DNA of 64,000 bases from Microbacterium sp. 3J1 (GTDB lineage Bacteria; Actinomycetota; Actinomycetes; Actinomycetales; Microbacteriaceae). Made by a program: the position numbers and the translations under genes. This document shows, piece after piece, positions 50,600-58,090 of the stretch. Under the pieces are notes generated by a model. That model had not been told where the DNA came from. It saw nothing but the letters and a program-made list of their open reading frames with translations, and did no database searches. Location: assembly GCF_001049495.1 (NCBI RefSeq), contig NZ_CDWI01000011.1, forward strand, positions 496,001 through 560,000, written 5' to 3'. Numbering within the stretch: the stretch's first letter is position 1; each line of letters begins with the position of its first letter.

Positions 50600-51216
50600 G
50601 GGGCGGCCCCGATCGGGACGATCGACAGCAGCGAGCCGCCGGTGATCGCGGCGAGGACGTCGGCGACGTCGGCGCGCTCGACCACCAGCTCCACGGACGT
50701 TCCCCCGGCCGCGAGGACTCCCTCGGACGACGTCACCTCGGCGACGGTGACATCGGCGACGAGAAGTCTCGGAACGTCCGTCTCACCGCTCTCGTCGAGC
50801 GTCGGGGCGTGCCACAGCTCGACGACGGATCCGGTCTTCACCTGAGCGGGGATGCCGGTGCTGCTCTCGACCACGACGGTCGTGGTGCGGCTGGTCTCGG
50901 CGTCCGTCGTTCCCCTCGACGGGAGGAGCTCGCCTTCGGACACCGTTCGCGCCGCGACGAGCCCGGGAACGAGATCCTGCGGGGCGAGGTACGTGTCGAC
51001 GATCGCGCCGAGGTTCACCTCCACGACCCGGAAGTCGTTCGAGACGAGCGCTTCGCCCTGGACGATGGTGCGGTTCGCCTGGAGCACGGGAGAGGTCGCG
51101 GATGCCGAGGAGACGACCAGCCACACCCCGCCGATGGAGAGAGCGACCATCACGATGCCGACCAGGAAACGTGCGTCGCCCCAGACGGCGCGACGACGAC
51201 GGGTGGCCTTGTTCAT
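50596..51216 (-). CDS. SAF domain membrane protein, CpaB/FlgA-like
   Basis: The 206-residue protein has a basic start (MNKATRRRRAVWGDARF), one membrane helix at about residues 17-40 and an extracytoplasmic SAF domain (SPVLQANRTIVQGEALVSND; DLVPGLVAARTVSEGELLPS). A second beta domain follows. The order resembles CpaB/RcpC, which helps Tad pilus assembly, and the CpaE-like ATPase gene overlaps its stop. No other pilus genes are near, so the pair may have another envelope role. Confidence 0.8.
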   Translation of the reverse strand: MNKATRRRRAVWGDARFLVGIVMVALSIGGVWLVVSSASATSPVLQANRTIVQGEALVSNDFRVVEVNLGAIVDTYLAPQDLVPGLVAARTVSEGELLPSRGTTDAETSRTTTVVVESSTGIPAQVKTGSVVELWHAPTLDESGETDVPRLLVADVTVAEVTSSEGVLAAGGTSVELVVERADVADVLAAITGGSLLSIVPIGAAP

Positions 51217-51256
51217 GTCGCCATGCTCACAGATCCCGGCATCCAGGGGCCGAAGT

Positions 51257-51265
51257 TATCCACAG
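51257..51265 (+). promoter_or_regulatory. Perfect DnaA-box sequence in divergent spacer
   Basis: TTATCCACA, a 9/9 match to the classical DnaA box, lies between the SAF gene start and the HTH gene start. A second perfect copy occurs 974 bases further on. Whether DnaA binds here is not known. Confidence 0.4.
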
Positions 51266-51313
51266 CGCTCTCGTGGGCTGGGCCTGCCGTCGCCTTCGCG
51301 ACAGAATGGGAGT

Positions 51314-51592
51314 ATGACCGACTCGCTCCCTGCTGCTCCGCGCTTTCTCGCGCCGGCACAGGTCGCCGAGCTGCTCTGCATCGATGTCGACGAGGTCATC
51401 GACCTCGTCTATCAGGGCCGTCTGCGCGGCTCGAAGCTCGGGTCGCCGTCGCGGTGGCGCGTCGAGGAGTCGAGCCTGGCGGAGTATCTCGCCGAGCAGT
51501 CGGAGGAAGCGCGTCGCATGGCTCTGTGGCGGCAGGCGAGCGAGGCGAGCTTCCCGGAGGTCTGGGGCACGTCGCGGGTTCACGGCATCTGA
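51314..51592 (+). CDS. Helix-turn-helix DNA-binding protein, excisionase/BldC-like
   Basis: The 92-residue protein has a MerR-type winged helix of the excisionase family: FLAPAQVAELLCIDVDEVID, then LVYQGRLRGSKLGSPSRWRV, the typical DNA-contacting wing, and an acidic C-terminal helix (ESSLAEYLAEQSEEARRMAL). It is not next to an integrase, so it is more likely a small regulator of the BldC kind. ATG 51314 follows CAGAAT by six bases. The last 13 bases overlap the convergent neighbour. Confidence 0.87.
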   Translation: MTDSLPAAPRFLAPAQVAELLCIDVDEVIDLVYQGRLRGSKLGSPSRWRVEESSLAEYLAEQSEEARRMALWRQASEASFPEVWGTSRVHGI

Positions 51593-52191
51593 TCTCCCAG
51601 CGCCTGCACCGAGACCAGTGCGGTGAAGGGGAGGATCCGGAATCCTCGCACCGCGCCCGCGAGTCTCGCCTCGCCCGGATCGTGCAGCGCGAGATCGAGA
51701 TGATCGGCACCGGCGCGATCGATCGTGCCGTGCAGGTCAGGACCGTCGAGTCCGACTATCCTGACGGCCACTCGGCGGCGTGCCAGGTCGCGGAGGACGA
51801 ATCCGAGGGTCATGCGCTCTCGGAGGTCGGCGCTCGACGCCTCGCCCTCCTCGAGACTCGCGAGGAGCAGGCCGTGGTCGGTGGTCAGGCCGCGAACGGC
51901 TGACAGCGGGAAGAGCCGAGTGGTGCGAGCCGTGGAGACGCCTTCGGCCTCGATCATCGCGGCCGCCATCCAATCCGCCCCGAGAGCGTGCAGCCGCGAT
52001 CGAACCCGGCGCCCGCCCGGCAGATCGATCGTCGCCGGAGCCTGCATCACGCACAGAGCCCGCAGACGGCTCCGCAGGTCGAGCCTCGAGATGCGCAGTC
52101 GCTCCGACTCCGCGTCCAGCGCCGCGCGCTCGCCCTCCCATTCCGAGGCGAGCTGTCCTTCAAGGTCTTCGAACAGCCGATCCCAATGCAC
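51580..52191 (-). CDS. Conserved hypothetical protein
   Basis: The 203-residue soluble protein has a charged helical N-terminus (WDRLFEDLEGQLASEWEGER) followed by a beta-rich domain (IDLPGGRRVRSRLHALGADW; VAVRIVGLDGPDLHGTIDRA; HLDLALHDPGEARLAGAVRG) that looks like a small-barrel fold. I recognise no family with confidence. It is divergent from DUF6459 and convergent with the HTH gene, with a 13-base overlap. The Glu-rich N-terminus is consistent with a coiled coil. Confidence 0.75.
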   Translation of the reverse strand: MHWDRLFEDLEGQLASEWEGERAALDAESERLRISRLDLRSRLRALCVMQAPATIDLPGGRRVRSRLHALGADWMAAAMIEAEGVSTARTTRLFPLSAVRGLTTDHGLLLASLEEGEASSADLRERMTLGFVLRDLARRRVAVRIVGLDGPDLHGTIDRAGADHLDLALHDPGEARLAGAVRGFRILPFTALVSVQALGDQMP

Positions 52192-52230
52192 CGCCCCACC
52201 GTAGGCGAACCTCAGCCGACGATGTACGAG

Positions 52231-52239
52231 TTATCCACA
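52231..52239 (+). promoter_or_regulatory. Second perfect DnaA-box sequence
   Basis: TTATCCACA again matches the classical DnaA box at all nine positions. It is in the 127-base spacer between the hypothetical gene and the DUF6459 gene, in the same orientation as the copy at 51257. Confidence 0.4.
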
Positions 52240-52318
52240 TTCCTCGCCGAACCCGCCGGGACGGCTGCGGAGTGCGTGCTCTACTGAGCCGAGTCTTCCC
52301 CGATCGAGAGTTCTGCAG

Positions 52319-52705
52319 ATGACGCTTCATGAGTATTTCGCACCGCAGCCCACGCCGTCCGCCGAGCTGCCGGATCCGCAGCCGCTCCTTCGCAGCCTCA
52401 CTCATGGTGTCCTCGAAGTGCTCGCCGGGGTCAGAGAAGTCGATCAGCTCGCCCGGTGGTTCAACGAGGACGCCTACCGCAATCTGGTGGCACGGGCGAA
52501 CCTGTCGGCGAGGGCGCGCAGCGCGAGGGGGGTCTCGCCTGCGCGCCCGACATTCGAGGTCCGCTCCGTGCGGGTCACCGAGCCCGCCGACGGCAAGGTC
52601 GAGGCGGTGGTGGTCGTCGCAGGGCCGGGCCGCACACGCGCTGTGGCGATCCGCCTGGAGGGGTACGACCGCAGGTGGCGGGCCACGTCCCTGGCCGTGC
52701 TCTGA
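52319..52705 (+). CDS. DUF6459 (Rv-type) family protein
   Basis: The 128-residue protein has the DUF6459 layout: a disordered start (FAPQPTPSAELPDPQP), a helix pair (LLRSLTHGVLEVLAGVREVD; LARWFNEDAYRNLVARANLS), then a beta-rich half that ends near LEGYDRRWRATSLAVL. This family lies near SecA in many actinobacteria and has no known function. ATG 52319 gives the expected length. It ends 24 bases before the PdtaS gene. Confidence 0.83.
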   Translation: MTLHEYFAPQPTPSAELPDPQPLLRSLTHGVLEVLAGVREVDQLARWFNEDAYRNLVARANLSARARSARGVSPARPTFEVRSVRVTEPADGKVEAVVVVAGPGRTRAVAIRLEGYDRRWRATSLAVL

Positions 52706-52717
52706 TCTCGGGCGCTC

Positions 52718-52723
52718 TAGGCT
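52718..52723 (+). promoter_or_regulatory. Predicted -10 element for pdtaS
   Basis: TAGGCT is followed by six bases (GGTGGG) and GTG 52730, so the message is either leaderless or uses GGTGGG as a poor ribosome-binding site. Confidence 0.5.
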
Positions 52724-52729
52724 GGTGGG

Positions 52730-54214
52730 GTGTCAACCCTCAGTGATCTCGCGCATGCCCAGGGCCGACTGGCCGACAATGATGTGGAGTGGCTGCATCG
52801 TCTCGCCGGCGACGGCCAGCTGCTCGCCGACCTCGCCTCGGCGGACATCGTGGTGTGGGTCCAGACCGAGGACGGTTCCTTCGTAGCCGTCGCTCACGCT
52901 CGCCCGAGTGGCGCGGCGACGCTGTTCTATCGCGACATCGTGGGGGAGCGGGTGCGTCCGCAATGGCGCACGCAGGTGCAGGGCGCCTTCGAGTCGGCGC
53001 AGATCGTGGACTCGTCCTCGCCGGACTGGTTCGAGGAGACCCCGACCAGGGTGCGGGCCGTTCCCATCGTCAGCGAGCGTCAGGGCGGTCAGCGCCCGGC
53101 ATCCGTGATCGGCGTCGTCACCCGGCACACGAACCTCGGTGAGGCACGCACGCCGTCTCGCCAGCAGATCACCTTCGACGAGTGCGCCGACGACCTCTTC
53201 CGGATGATCGCCGACGGGAGCTTCCCCGACCCCGCCGCTCCGACCTCCCCGCGTCGCGGGGCGCCGCGCGCATCCGACGGGCTGATCCGGATCGACGTCG
53301 ACGGGATCACGACCTTCGCCAGCCCCAACGCGCTGTCGGCATTCAACCGGATGGGCTTCGACGACGAGCTCGAGGGTGAGTCGCTCGCCGAGGTGACCAC
53401 CCGGCTCGTGCCGCCGTCGCGTCAGGTCGACGAATCGCTGCCGGTCGTCGTGACGGGCCGGGCCCCGTGGCGCACCGACATCGAGGCTCGCGGGGTCACG
53501 GTGTCCCTCCGCGCGATTCCGCTGAAGGATCGGGGAACCCGCATCGGCGCCATCCTGCTCTGCCGGGACGTGTCGGAGCTCCGTCATCAGGAGCAGGAGC
53601 TCATCACGAAGGATGCGACGATCCGGGAGATCCATCACCGGGTCAAGAACAACCTGCAGACGGTGGCCTCCCTGCTGCGCATCCAGGCGCGTCGCACTCA
53701 TTCGGACGAAGCACGGGATGCGCTCACCCAGGCCATGAGGCGCGTGGACTCCATCGCCGTCGTGCACGACACGCTGGCCCAGGGGCTCACTCAGAAGGTC
53801 GACTTCGACGAGGTCTTCCATCGAGTCCTCAAGCTCGTCGCCGAGGTCGCCTCGGCCCCCAACACCCGGGCGCGGACGCAGTCGACAGGACGCTTCGGCG
53901 TGCTCCCGAGCGAGTATGCGACCCCGCTGGCCCTCGCGCTCACGGAGGTCGTCACCAACGCGGTCGAGCACGGGCTCGCGGGTCAGGAGGGCATCGTCAC
54001 GATCGACGCCGCCCGCACCGAGGAGAACCTGCGCGTCACGGTTCGCGACACCGGGCACGGACTGCCCGAGGGACGCATCGGTCAGGGGCTCGGGACGCAG
54101 ATCATCCGCACCCTCATCCAGGGCGAGCTGGGTGGGTCGATCGAATGGCGGGGGAGCGAAGGCGAAGGCACGGAGGTCGTGATCGACATCCCTCTGCGAT
54201 GGCTGACGGCGTGA
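52730..54214 (+). CDS. pdtaS: Sensor histidine kinase PdtaS
   Basis: The 494-residue cytosolic kinase has an N-terminal GAF domain (about 1-150), a PAS domain (about 180-285, with GITTFASPNALSAFNRMGFD) and a HisKA_2 region whose H-box EIHHRVKNNLQTVASLL holds His302/His303. The HATPase follows with VVTNAVEHGLAG and GLPEGRIGQGLGTQIIRTL. There is no membrane segment, as in mycobacterial PdtaS, which partners the ANTAR antiterminator PdtaR; no PdtaR gene is visible here. A strong terminator follows the stop. Confidence 0.93.
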   Translation: MSTLSDLAHAQGRLADNDVEWLHRLAGDGQLLADLASADIVVWVQTEDGSFVAVAHARPSGAATLFYRDIVGERVRPQWRTQVQGAFESAQIVDSSSPDWFEETPTRVRAVPIVSERQGGQRPASVIGVVTRHTNLGEARTPSRQQITFDECADDLFRMIADGSFPDPAAPTSPRRGAPRASDGLIRIDVDGITTFASPNALSAFNRMGFDDELEGESLAEVTTRLVPPSRQVDESLPVVVTGRAPWRTDIEARGVTVSLRAIPLKDRGTRIGAILLCRDVSELRHQEQELITKDATIREIHHRVKNNLQTVASLLRIQARRTHSDEARDALTQAMRRVDSIAVVHDTLAQGLTQKVDFDEVFHRVLKLVAEVASAPNTRARTQSTGRFGVLPSEYATPLALALTEVVTNAVEHGLAGQEGIVTIDAARTEENLRVTVRDTGHGLPEGRIGQGLGTQIIRTLIQGELGGSIEWRGSEGEGTEVVIDIPLRWLTA

Positions 54215-54221
54215 CGCCGAC

Positions 54222-54264
54222 ATGAGAGAAGGGCCCGAGACATCGTCTCGGGCCCTTCTCTCAT
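54222..54264. terminator. Bidirectional terminator between pdtaS and whiB1
   Basis: A perfect 20-bp stem (54222-54241 with 54245-54264) closes on the loop ATC. It is placed between convergent genes and ends three bases before the whiB1 stop, so it should serve both. Confidence 0.85.
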
Positions 54265-54267
54265 ACG

Positions 54268-54516
54268 TCAGGAAGCGCGGCGGGCGCGAGCGGCGCGACG
54301 CTTGAGAGCGCGACGCTCGTCTTCGGAGAGGCCGCCCCACACGCCCGAGTCCTGGCTGGTCTCCAGGGCGTACTGCAGGCAGATCTCCGTGACCGTGCAG
54401 GTGGCGCAGACGGTCTTCGCCTTCTCGATCTGATCGACGGCCGGGCCGGTGTTCCCGACCGGGAAGAACAGCTCGGGGTCGACAGTCAAGCAGGCGGCCT
54501 TGTCGCGCCAATCCAT
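54268..54516 (-). CDS. whiB1: WhiB-family regulator, WhiB1 type
   Basis: The 82-residue protein carries C9, C37, C40 and C46 for a 4Fe-4S cluster and the SGVWGGLSEDERRALKRRAA tail for sigma-factor and DNA contact. MDWRDKAAC and DPELFFPVGNTGPA closely match the essential, nitric-oxide-sensitive WhiB1 group. GAGGAG lies upstream of ATG 54516. The long leader contains a perfect hairpin and a further dyad, so control at the promoter or mRNA level is likely. Its nearness to pdtaS, rsgA, aroA and sigH follows the common actinobacterial order. Confidence 0.94.
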   Translation of the reverse strand: MDWRDKAACLTVDPELFFPVGNTGPAVDQIEKAKTVCATCTVTEICLQYALETSQDSGVWGGLSEDERRALKRRAARARRAS

Positions 54517-54542
54517 GGGGGCTCCTCGGTGTGGATGTTCGA

Positions 54543-54565
54543 GAGACGTCGCCGCGCGACGTCTC
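54543..54565 (-). promoter_or_regulatory. Perfect 10-bp hairpin/dyad in the whiB1 leader
   Basis: GAGACGTCGC (54543-54552) and GCGACGTCTC (54556-54565) are perfect inverted repeats around a 3-base loop, 26 bases upstream of the whiB1 start codon. It could be an mRNA hairpin near the ribosome-binding site or a repressor operator. Confidence 0.5.
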
Positions 54566-54618
54566 GATTTCGGGTGGCAGTTCGGGTTCAGCTACCCTGT
54601 TGAGATACGGACGGATGC

Positions 54619-54635
54619 CCGCATTTGTGATGCGG
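54619..54635. promoter_or_regulatory. Dyad in the whiB1/membrane-protein divergent region
   Basis: CCGCAT (54619-54624) and ATGCGG (54630-54635) form a perfect inverted repeat with the 5-base spacer TTGTG. It lies in the 232-base divergent region and may be an operator. It contains TGTGA, a half-match to a CRP site, but the second half is poor. Confidence 0.35.
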
Positions 54636-54748
54636 ACACGAAGCCCGCCCCACGCCGCTGTGGGAGCACATGACGCTGTCCATTCTGTTACATGAATCCG
54701 GCGAAATCAAGGGTTTTTTCGCTTCTCATTCGATTCTCAGGAGACATC

Positions 54749-55132
54749 GTGCGCTCACCCGGTCTGGCTCTCGCGGCAGCAGGCGTCCTCGCCGCGGAAG
54801 GCATCGCCCTCGTGGTGTTCGCTCTCATCGAGATCGCCGGGCTCGGCGCGGGGAACGCGGCGTCGATGTCCACCGCCATCGCGCTCATCGTGCTCACACT
54901 GATCGGCGCGGTCGCGCTGATCGCCTTCGCGGTGGGCACGCGGTCGGGGCGTTCCTGGGCACGGTCGGGAGGTCTCGTGTTCCAGGTGCTCGGCGTCGCG
55001 CTCGCGATCGCATCCCTGACGGTCCAGCCGATCGTGTGGCTCTTCACCATCGCCGTGGGGCTTCCCGCGCTCCTCGGATTCGGACTCCTGATCGCGACCA
55101 CCCGTGCGGAGAACCAGGCGGCCGCGGAGTAG
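54749..55132 (+). CDS. Small four-helix membrane protein
   Basis: The 127-residue protein consists of four hydrophobic helices (LALAAAGVLAAEGIALVVFA; AIALIVLTLIGAVALIAFAV; a third near residue 80; a fourth ending GFGLLIATTRAE) with a basic loop TRSGRSWARS. I chose GTG 54749 because CAGGAGA lies directly upstream with good spacing; an upstream ATG at 54692 would add 19 residues and has no ribosome-binding site. It has no recognised family beyond a general actinobacterial membrane protein. Confidence 0.7.
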   Translation: MRSPGLALAAAGVLAAEGIALVVFALIEIAGLGAGNAASMSTAIALIVLTLIGAVALIAFAVGTRSGRSWARSGGLVFQVLGVALAIASLTVQPIVWLFTIAVGLPALLGFGLLIATTRAENQAAAE

Positions 55133-55144
55133 GTCCGCCGTGAC

Positions 55145-55618
55145 TCAGTCGTCGATGCCCAGGAGCTTCCGCAGACGTGCGACGTGCCCGGTGGCCTTGA
55201 CGTTGTACTGGGCGAGGGCGATCGACCCGGCGGCATCGATCACGAAGGTCGAGCGGATGACGCCTTCGACGACCTTGCCGTAGTTCATCTTCTCTCCCCA
55301 CACGCCGTAGGCCGTGTGCACCGCATGGTCGGGGTCGCTCAGGAGAGTGAAGGTGAGTCCGTCGCGATCACGGAACTCGGCGAGCTTCGCCGGCTCGTCA
55401 CGAGAGACGCCGATGACGCGGTACCCGGCTCCCTGGAGTGAGGAGATGCTGTCGCGGAAGTCGCAGGCCTGCGTGGTGCATCCTGGCGTCATCGCGGCCG
55501 GGTAGAAATACAGCACGACCTTCTCACCCCGCAGGTCGGAGAGCCGGACGGTCTGGCCGTCCTGGTCGAGGAGTGAGAAGTCGGGGGCAGCGGTTCCGGG
55601 TTCCAGGCGCACAGTCAC
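55145..55618 (-). CDS. bcp: Thiol peroxidase/peroxiredoxin Bcp (PrxQ type)
   Basis: The 157-residue atypical 2-Cys peroxiredoxin reduces hydroperoxides with thioredoxin as donor. The peroxidatic C47 (MTPGCTTQACDF) and resolving C52 are five residues apart, the PrxQ pattern. FYPAAMTPGC has Ala in place of the usual Lys or Arg before the active site. VIGVSRDEPAKLAEF and LLSDPDHAVHTAYGVWGEK are family blocks. GTG 55618 follows TAGGCT by six bases, so it is probably leaderless. Its closeness to sigH fits a thiol-stress role. Confidence 0.95.
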   Translation of the reverse strand: MTVRLEPGTAAPDFSLLDQDGQTVRLSDLRGEKVVLYFYPAAMTPGCTTQACDFRDSISSLQGAGYRVIGVSRDEPAKLAEFRDRDGLTFTLLSDPDHAVHTAYGVWGEKMNYGKVVEGVIRSTFVIDAAGSIALAQYNVKATGHVARLRKLLGIDD

Positions 55619-55624
55619 GCTCTC

Positions 55625-55630
55625 AGCCTA
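55625..55630 (-). promoter_or_regulatory. Predicted -10 element for bcp
   Basis: On the minus strand TAGGCT overlaps the stop of rsgA and is followed by six bases and GTG 55618. Confidence 0.5.
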
Positions 55631-56698
55631 GCGTCCGGGGGTCTGCTCGGCCTTGTCTGCGAACGTCTGCAACAGCCGTTGCAGGGAGTCGAGACGGGCC
55701 AGCCCCGTCTCGGTGAGCTCACCCCGCTCGGCGGCCTCGATGAGCGCGCAGTCCGGCGCGTCGGGAAGGTGGGTGCATCCGCGAGGGCAGTCCTCGGCGA
55801 TGGTCGCGAGTTCGGTGAAGGCGGCGAGGATGTTCTCGGGGTCGACGTGCCCGAGGCCGAACGAGCGCACACCCGGGGTGTCGATCACCCATCCGGTGCC
55901 CTCGGCACCCTCGTAGCGGAGGGAGACGGTCGACGACGACGTGTGCCGCCCGCGCCCGGTCACCTGGTTGACATGGCCGGTCGCCCGCAGGGCGCTGGGG
56001 ACCAGGGCGTTGACCAGGGTCGACTTGCCGACGCCGGAGTGCCCGACGAACACGGTCGAATGGCCGACCAGCGCTGCGCCGATCTCGTCGACGGGCATCT
56101 CGTCGCGCGCGCTGGTGAAGACGCGCAGGTCCAGGCCGTCGAAGTGCGAGAGGAAGGAGGACGGGTCGGCGATGTCGGTCTTGGTCACGACGAGCAGCGG
56201 ACGGATGCCGGCGTCGAGGGCGGCGACCAGGTAGCGATCGACGAGACGCGCGCGGGGCTCGGGGTCGGCCGCGGCGACGACCACGAGCATCTGATCGGCG
56301 TTGGCGACGATGACGCGCTCGACCTGATCGGTGTCGTCGGCACTGCGACGCAGCAGCGAGGTGCGCTCGACGATACCGACGATCCGGCCGAGGGTTCCGT
56401 CGTCGCCCGTGGTGTCCCCGACGACGCGCGCCTGATCGCCCGTGACGATCGGCGTGCGCCGGAGCTCACGCGCACGGGAGGCGGTGAGGGTGTGCTCGTC
56501 GTCCGTGCCCTCATCGAGGAGCACGGAGTAGCGCCCGCGGTCGACGCCGAGGACGCGCCCGATGCGAGCGTCGTCGTGAGCGGGCCGTCGCTTCGTGCGC
56601 GGGCGATTGGCCTTCGGGTTCGGACGGGTCCGGATGCTGCTCTCGTCGTAGTCCTCGAAGTCGCCCTCGAGGTCGTCCGGGTCGTCGAGCCAGCTCAC
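55628..56698 (-). CDS. rsgA: Ribosome small-subunit GTPase RsgA
   Basis: The 356-residue GTPase assists 30S maturation. After an acidic N-terminus and an OB-fold region (VLGVDRGRYSVLLDEGTDDE) the circularly permuted GTPase has G4 VVTKTD before G1 VGHSGVGKSTLVNAL and G3 VIDTPG. A zinc knuckle follows (CPRGCTHLPDAPDCAL, Cys-Cys-His-Cys). I chose GTG 56698 because it overlaps the aroA stop (GTGA); an upstream reading lies within aroA in another frame. It is the second gene of the aroA-rsgA operon. Confidence 0.93.
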   Translation of the reverse strand: MSWLDDPDDLEGDFEDYDESSIRTRPNPKANRPRTKRRPAHDDARIGRVLGVDRGRYSVLLDEGTDDEHTLTASRARELRRTPIVTGDQARVVGDTTGDDGTLGRIVGIVERTSLLRRSADDTDQVERVIVANADQMLVVVAAADPEPRARLVDRYLVAALDAGIRPLLVVTKTDIADPSSFLSHFDGLDLRVFTSARDEMPVDEIGAALVGHSTVFVGHSGVGKSTLVNALVPSALRATGHVNQVTGRGRHTSSSTVSLRYEGAEGTGWVIDTPGVRSFGLGHVDPENILAAFTELATIAEDCPRGCTHLPDAPDCALIEAAERGELTETGLARLDSLQRLLQTFADKAEQTPGR

Positions 56699-58020
56699 GC
56701 GGCGGTGCCCCTCAGCATCCGCTCCCACAGCATGGTGAATTCGGGCAGCGTCTTCGCCGTCGTGCCGATGTCGTCGATCTCGACGCCCGGAACGCGGAGA
56801 CCGATGAGGGCGCCCGTCGTCGCCATGCGGTGGTCGTGGTGGGCAGCCCACGCACCCCCGTGGAGATCGCGCGGGACGATGCGGAGGCCGTCCGAGAGTT
56901 CCTCGGCCTCTCCGCCGAGAGCGCGGATGTTGCCGATGAGGGCGGCGATGCGATCGGTCTCGTGCAGTCGGATGTGACCGATGCCGCGGATGGTGGTGGG
57001 CCCCGACGCGAACGCCGCGAGTCCGACGAGCGTCGGCGTGAGCTCGCTCGCCGCCGAGAGGTCGAGGTCGAGACCGCGGATCTCGGTGCCCGCCCTGACC
57101 GTGAGGACGCCGCTGTGCCTACCGACGTGCGCGCCCATCGCCTGGAGGATCTCGGGCAGGAGGGCGCCCGGCTGCGTCGAATGCACCGGCCATCCGGTGA
57201 CCGAGACAGACCCACCGGTGACGAGCGCGGCGCCGAGGAAGGGCGCGGCGTTGGAGAGATCCGGCTCGATCGCGATCTCCTTGGCCCGGGGGACGCCCGC
57301 CTCGACGAGCCACTCGCCCGTCGCCGGGCGCTCGATGCGGATGCCGCGCCGGCTCAGCGCCTCGATCGTCATGTCGATATGCGGAAGGCTCGGCAGGTGC
57401 TCGCCGGTGTGGACGAGATGCAACCCGACGTCGAAGCGCGGAGCGGCGAGGAGCAGACCCGACACGAACTGGCTGGAGGCCGAGGCGTCGATCTCCACTC
57501 GCCCGCCGCGGATCCGGCCATGACCGCGGATCGTGAAAGGCAGCGCCCACGTGCCCTCGTCGTCGATGTCGACACCGAGGTCGCGCAGGGCTGTGATCAG
57601 CCCGCCCATGGGGCGGTGAAGCGCCGTCTCGTGCGCCGTCAGGTGGACGTCGTGCTGCGCGAGCCCGGCGAGGGGGGCGATGAAGCGCATGACGGTGCCC
57701 GCCTGACCGCAGTCGACCGTAGTGCCGCCGACGAGCCTCGCAGGGGTGACCACGAGGTCCGGCCCGAACTCGCCCGCTCCGTCGACCTCCTCGATCCCGA
57801 CGCCGAGCGCGCGCAGCGCCTCGACCATCCGACGAGAGTCGTCCGAGTGCAGAGGGGACGTCAGCCGCCCGGGTCCATCGGCGATCGCGGCGATGATGAG
57901 CTCGCGATTCGTGAGCGATTTCGAGCCGGGGACGGTCACGGTGGCACGAACGGGATCGGCGATCGTGGGCGCCACGTAGGCGCCCTGGACAGGGGAGGGG
58001 GAATACCTGTTGGCGCTCAT
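56695..58020 (-). CDS. aroA: 3-phosphoshikimate 1-carboxyvinyltransferase (EPSP synthase)
   Basis: The 441-residue enzyme joins shikimate-3-phosphate and phosphoenolpyruvate in the shikimate pathway. [18 protein letters not shown] near residue 30 binds both substrates. [17 protein letters not shown] is the PEP loop, with the usual GT element reading [21 protein letters not shown] holds a catalytic acid, and [13 protein letters not shown] and [15 protein letters not shown] are the C-terminal motifs. ATG 58020 begins the conserved length. The start codon lies inside the sigH promoter spacer. Confidence 0.95.
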   Translation of the reverse strand: MSANRYSPSPVQGAYVAPTIADPVRATVTVPGSKSLTNRELIIAAIADGPGRLTSPLHSDDSRRMVEALRALGVGIEEVDGAGEFGPDLVVTPARLVGGTTVDCGQAGTVMRFIAPLAGLAQHDVHLTAHETALHRPMGGLITALRDLGVDIDDEGTWALPFTIRGHGRIRGGRVEIDASASSQFVSGLLLAAPRFDVGLHLVHTGEHLPSLPHIDMTIEALSRRGIRIERPATGEWLVEAGVPRAKEIAIEPDLSNAAPFLGAALVTGGSVSVTGWPVHSTQPGALLPEILQAMGAHVGRHSGVLTVRAGTEIRGLDLDLSAASELTPTLVGLAAFASGPTTIRGIGHIRLHETDRIAALIGNIRALGGEAEELSDGLRIVPRDLHGGAWAAHHDHRMATTGALIGLRVPGVEIDDIGTTAKTLPEFTMLWERMLRGTAA

Positions 58021-58025
58021 CGGTT
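58000..58025 (+). promoter_or_regulatory. SigH/SigR-type promoter upstream of sigH
   Basis: GGAAT at 58000-58004 and GTT at 58023-58025 are separated by exactly 18 bases, the published consensus for thiol-stress sigma factors SigR (Streptomyces) and SigH (mycobacteria). Transcription would start near 58032 and give a leader of about 60 bases containing AAGGAG before ATG 58091. It implies autoregulation. The spacer includes the aroA start codon on the other strand. Confidence 0.8.
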
Positions 58026-58090
58026 CCCACCTTAGTAAACGCGAGTCGCAGGCCCATCGAATGGCGTGTGCTCGCCGAGAAGGAGACAGA

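Noticed and set aside
51257..52239. Replication origin near the two DnaA boxes
   Set aside because: There are only two boxes, no AT-rich unwinding region, and no dnaA, dnaN or gyrB nearby, so an origin is not supported.
54692..54748. Longer start for the small membrane protein at ATG 54692
   Set aside because: There is no ribosome-binding site or -10 at a suitable distance, whereas GTG 54749 has CAGGAGA directly upstream.
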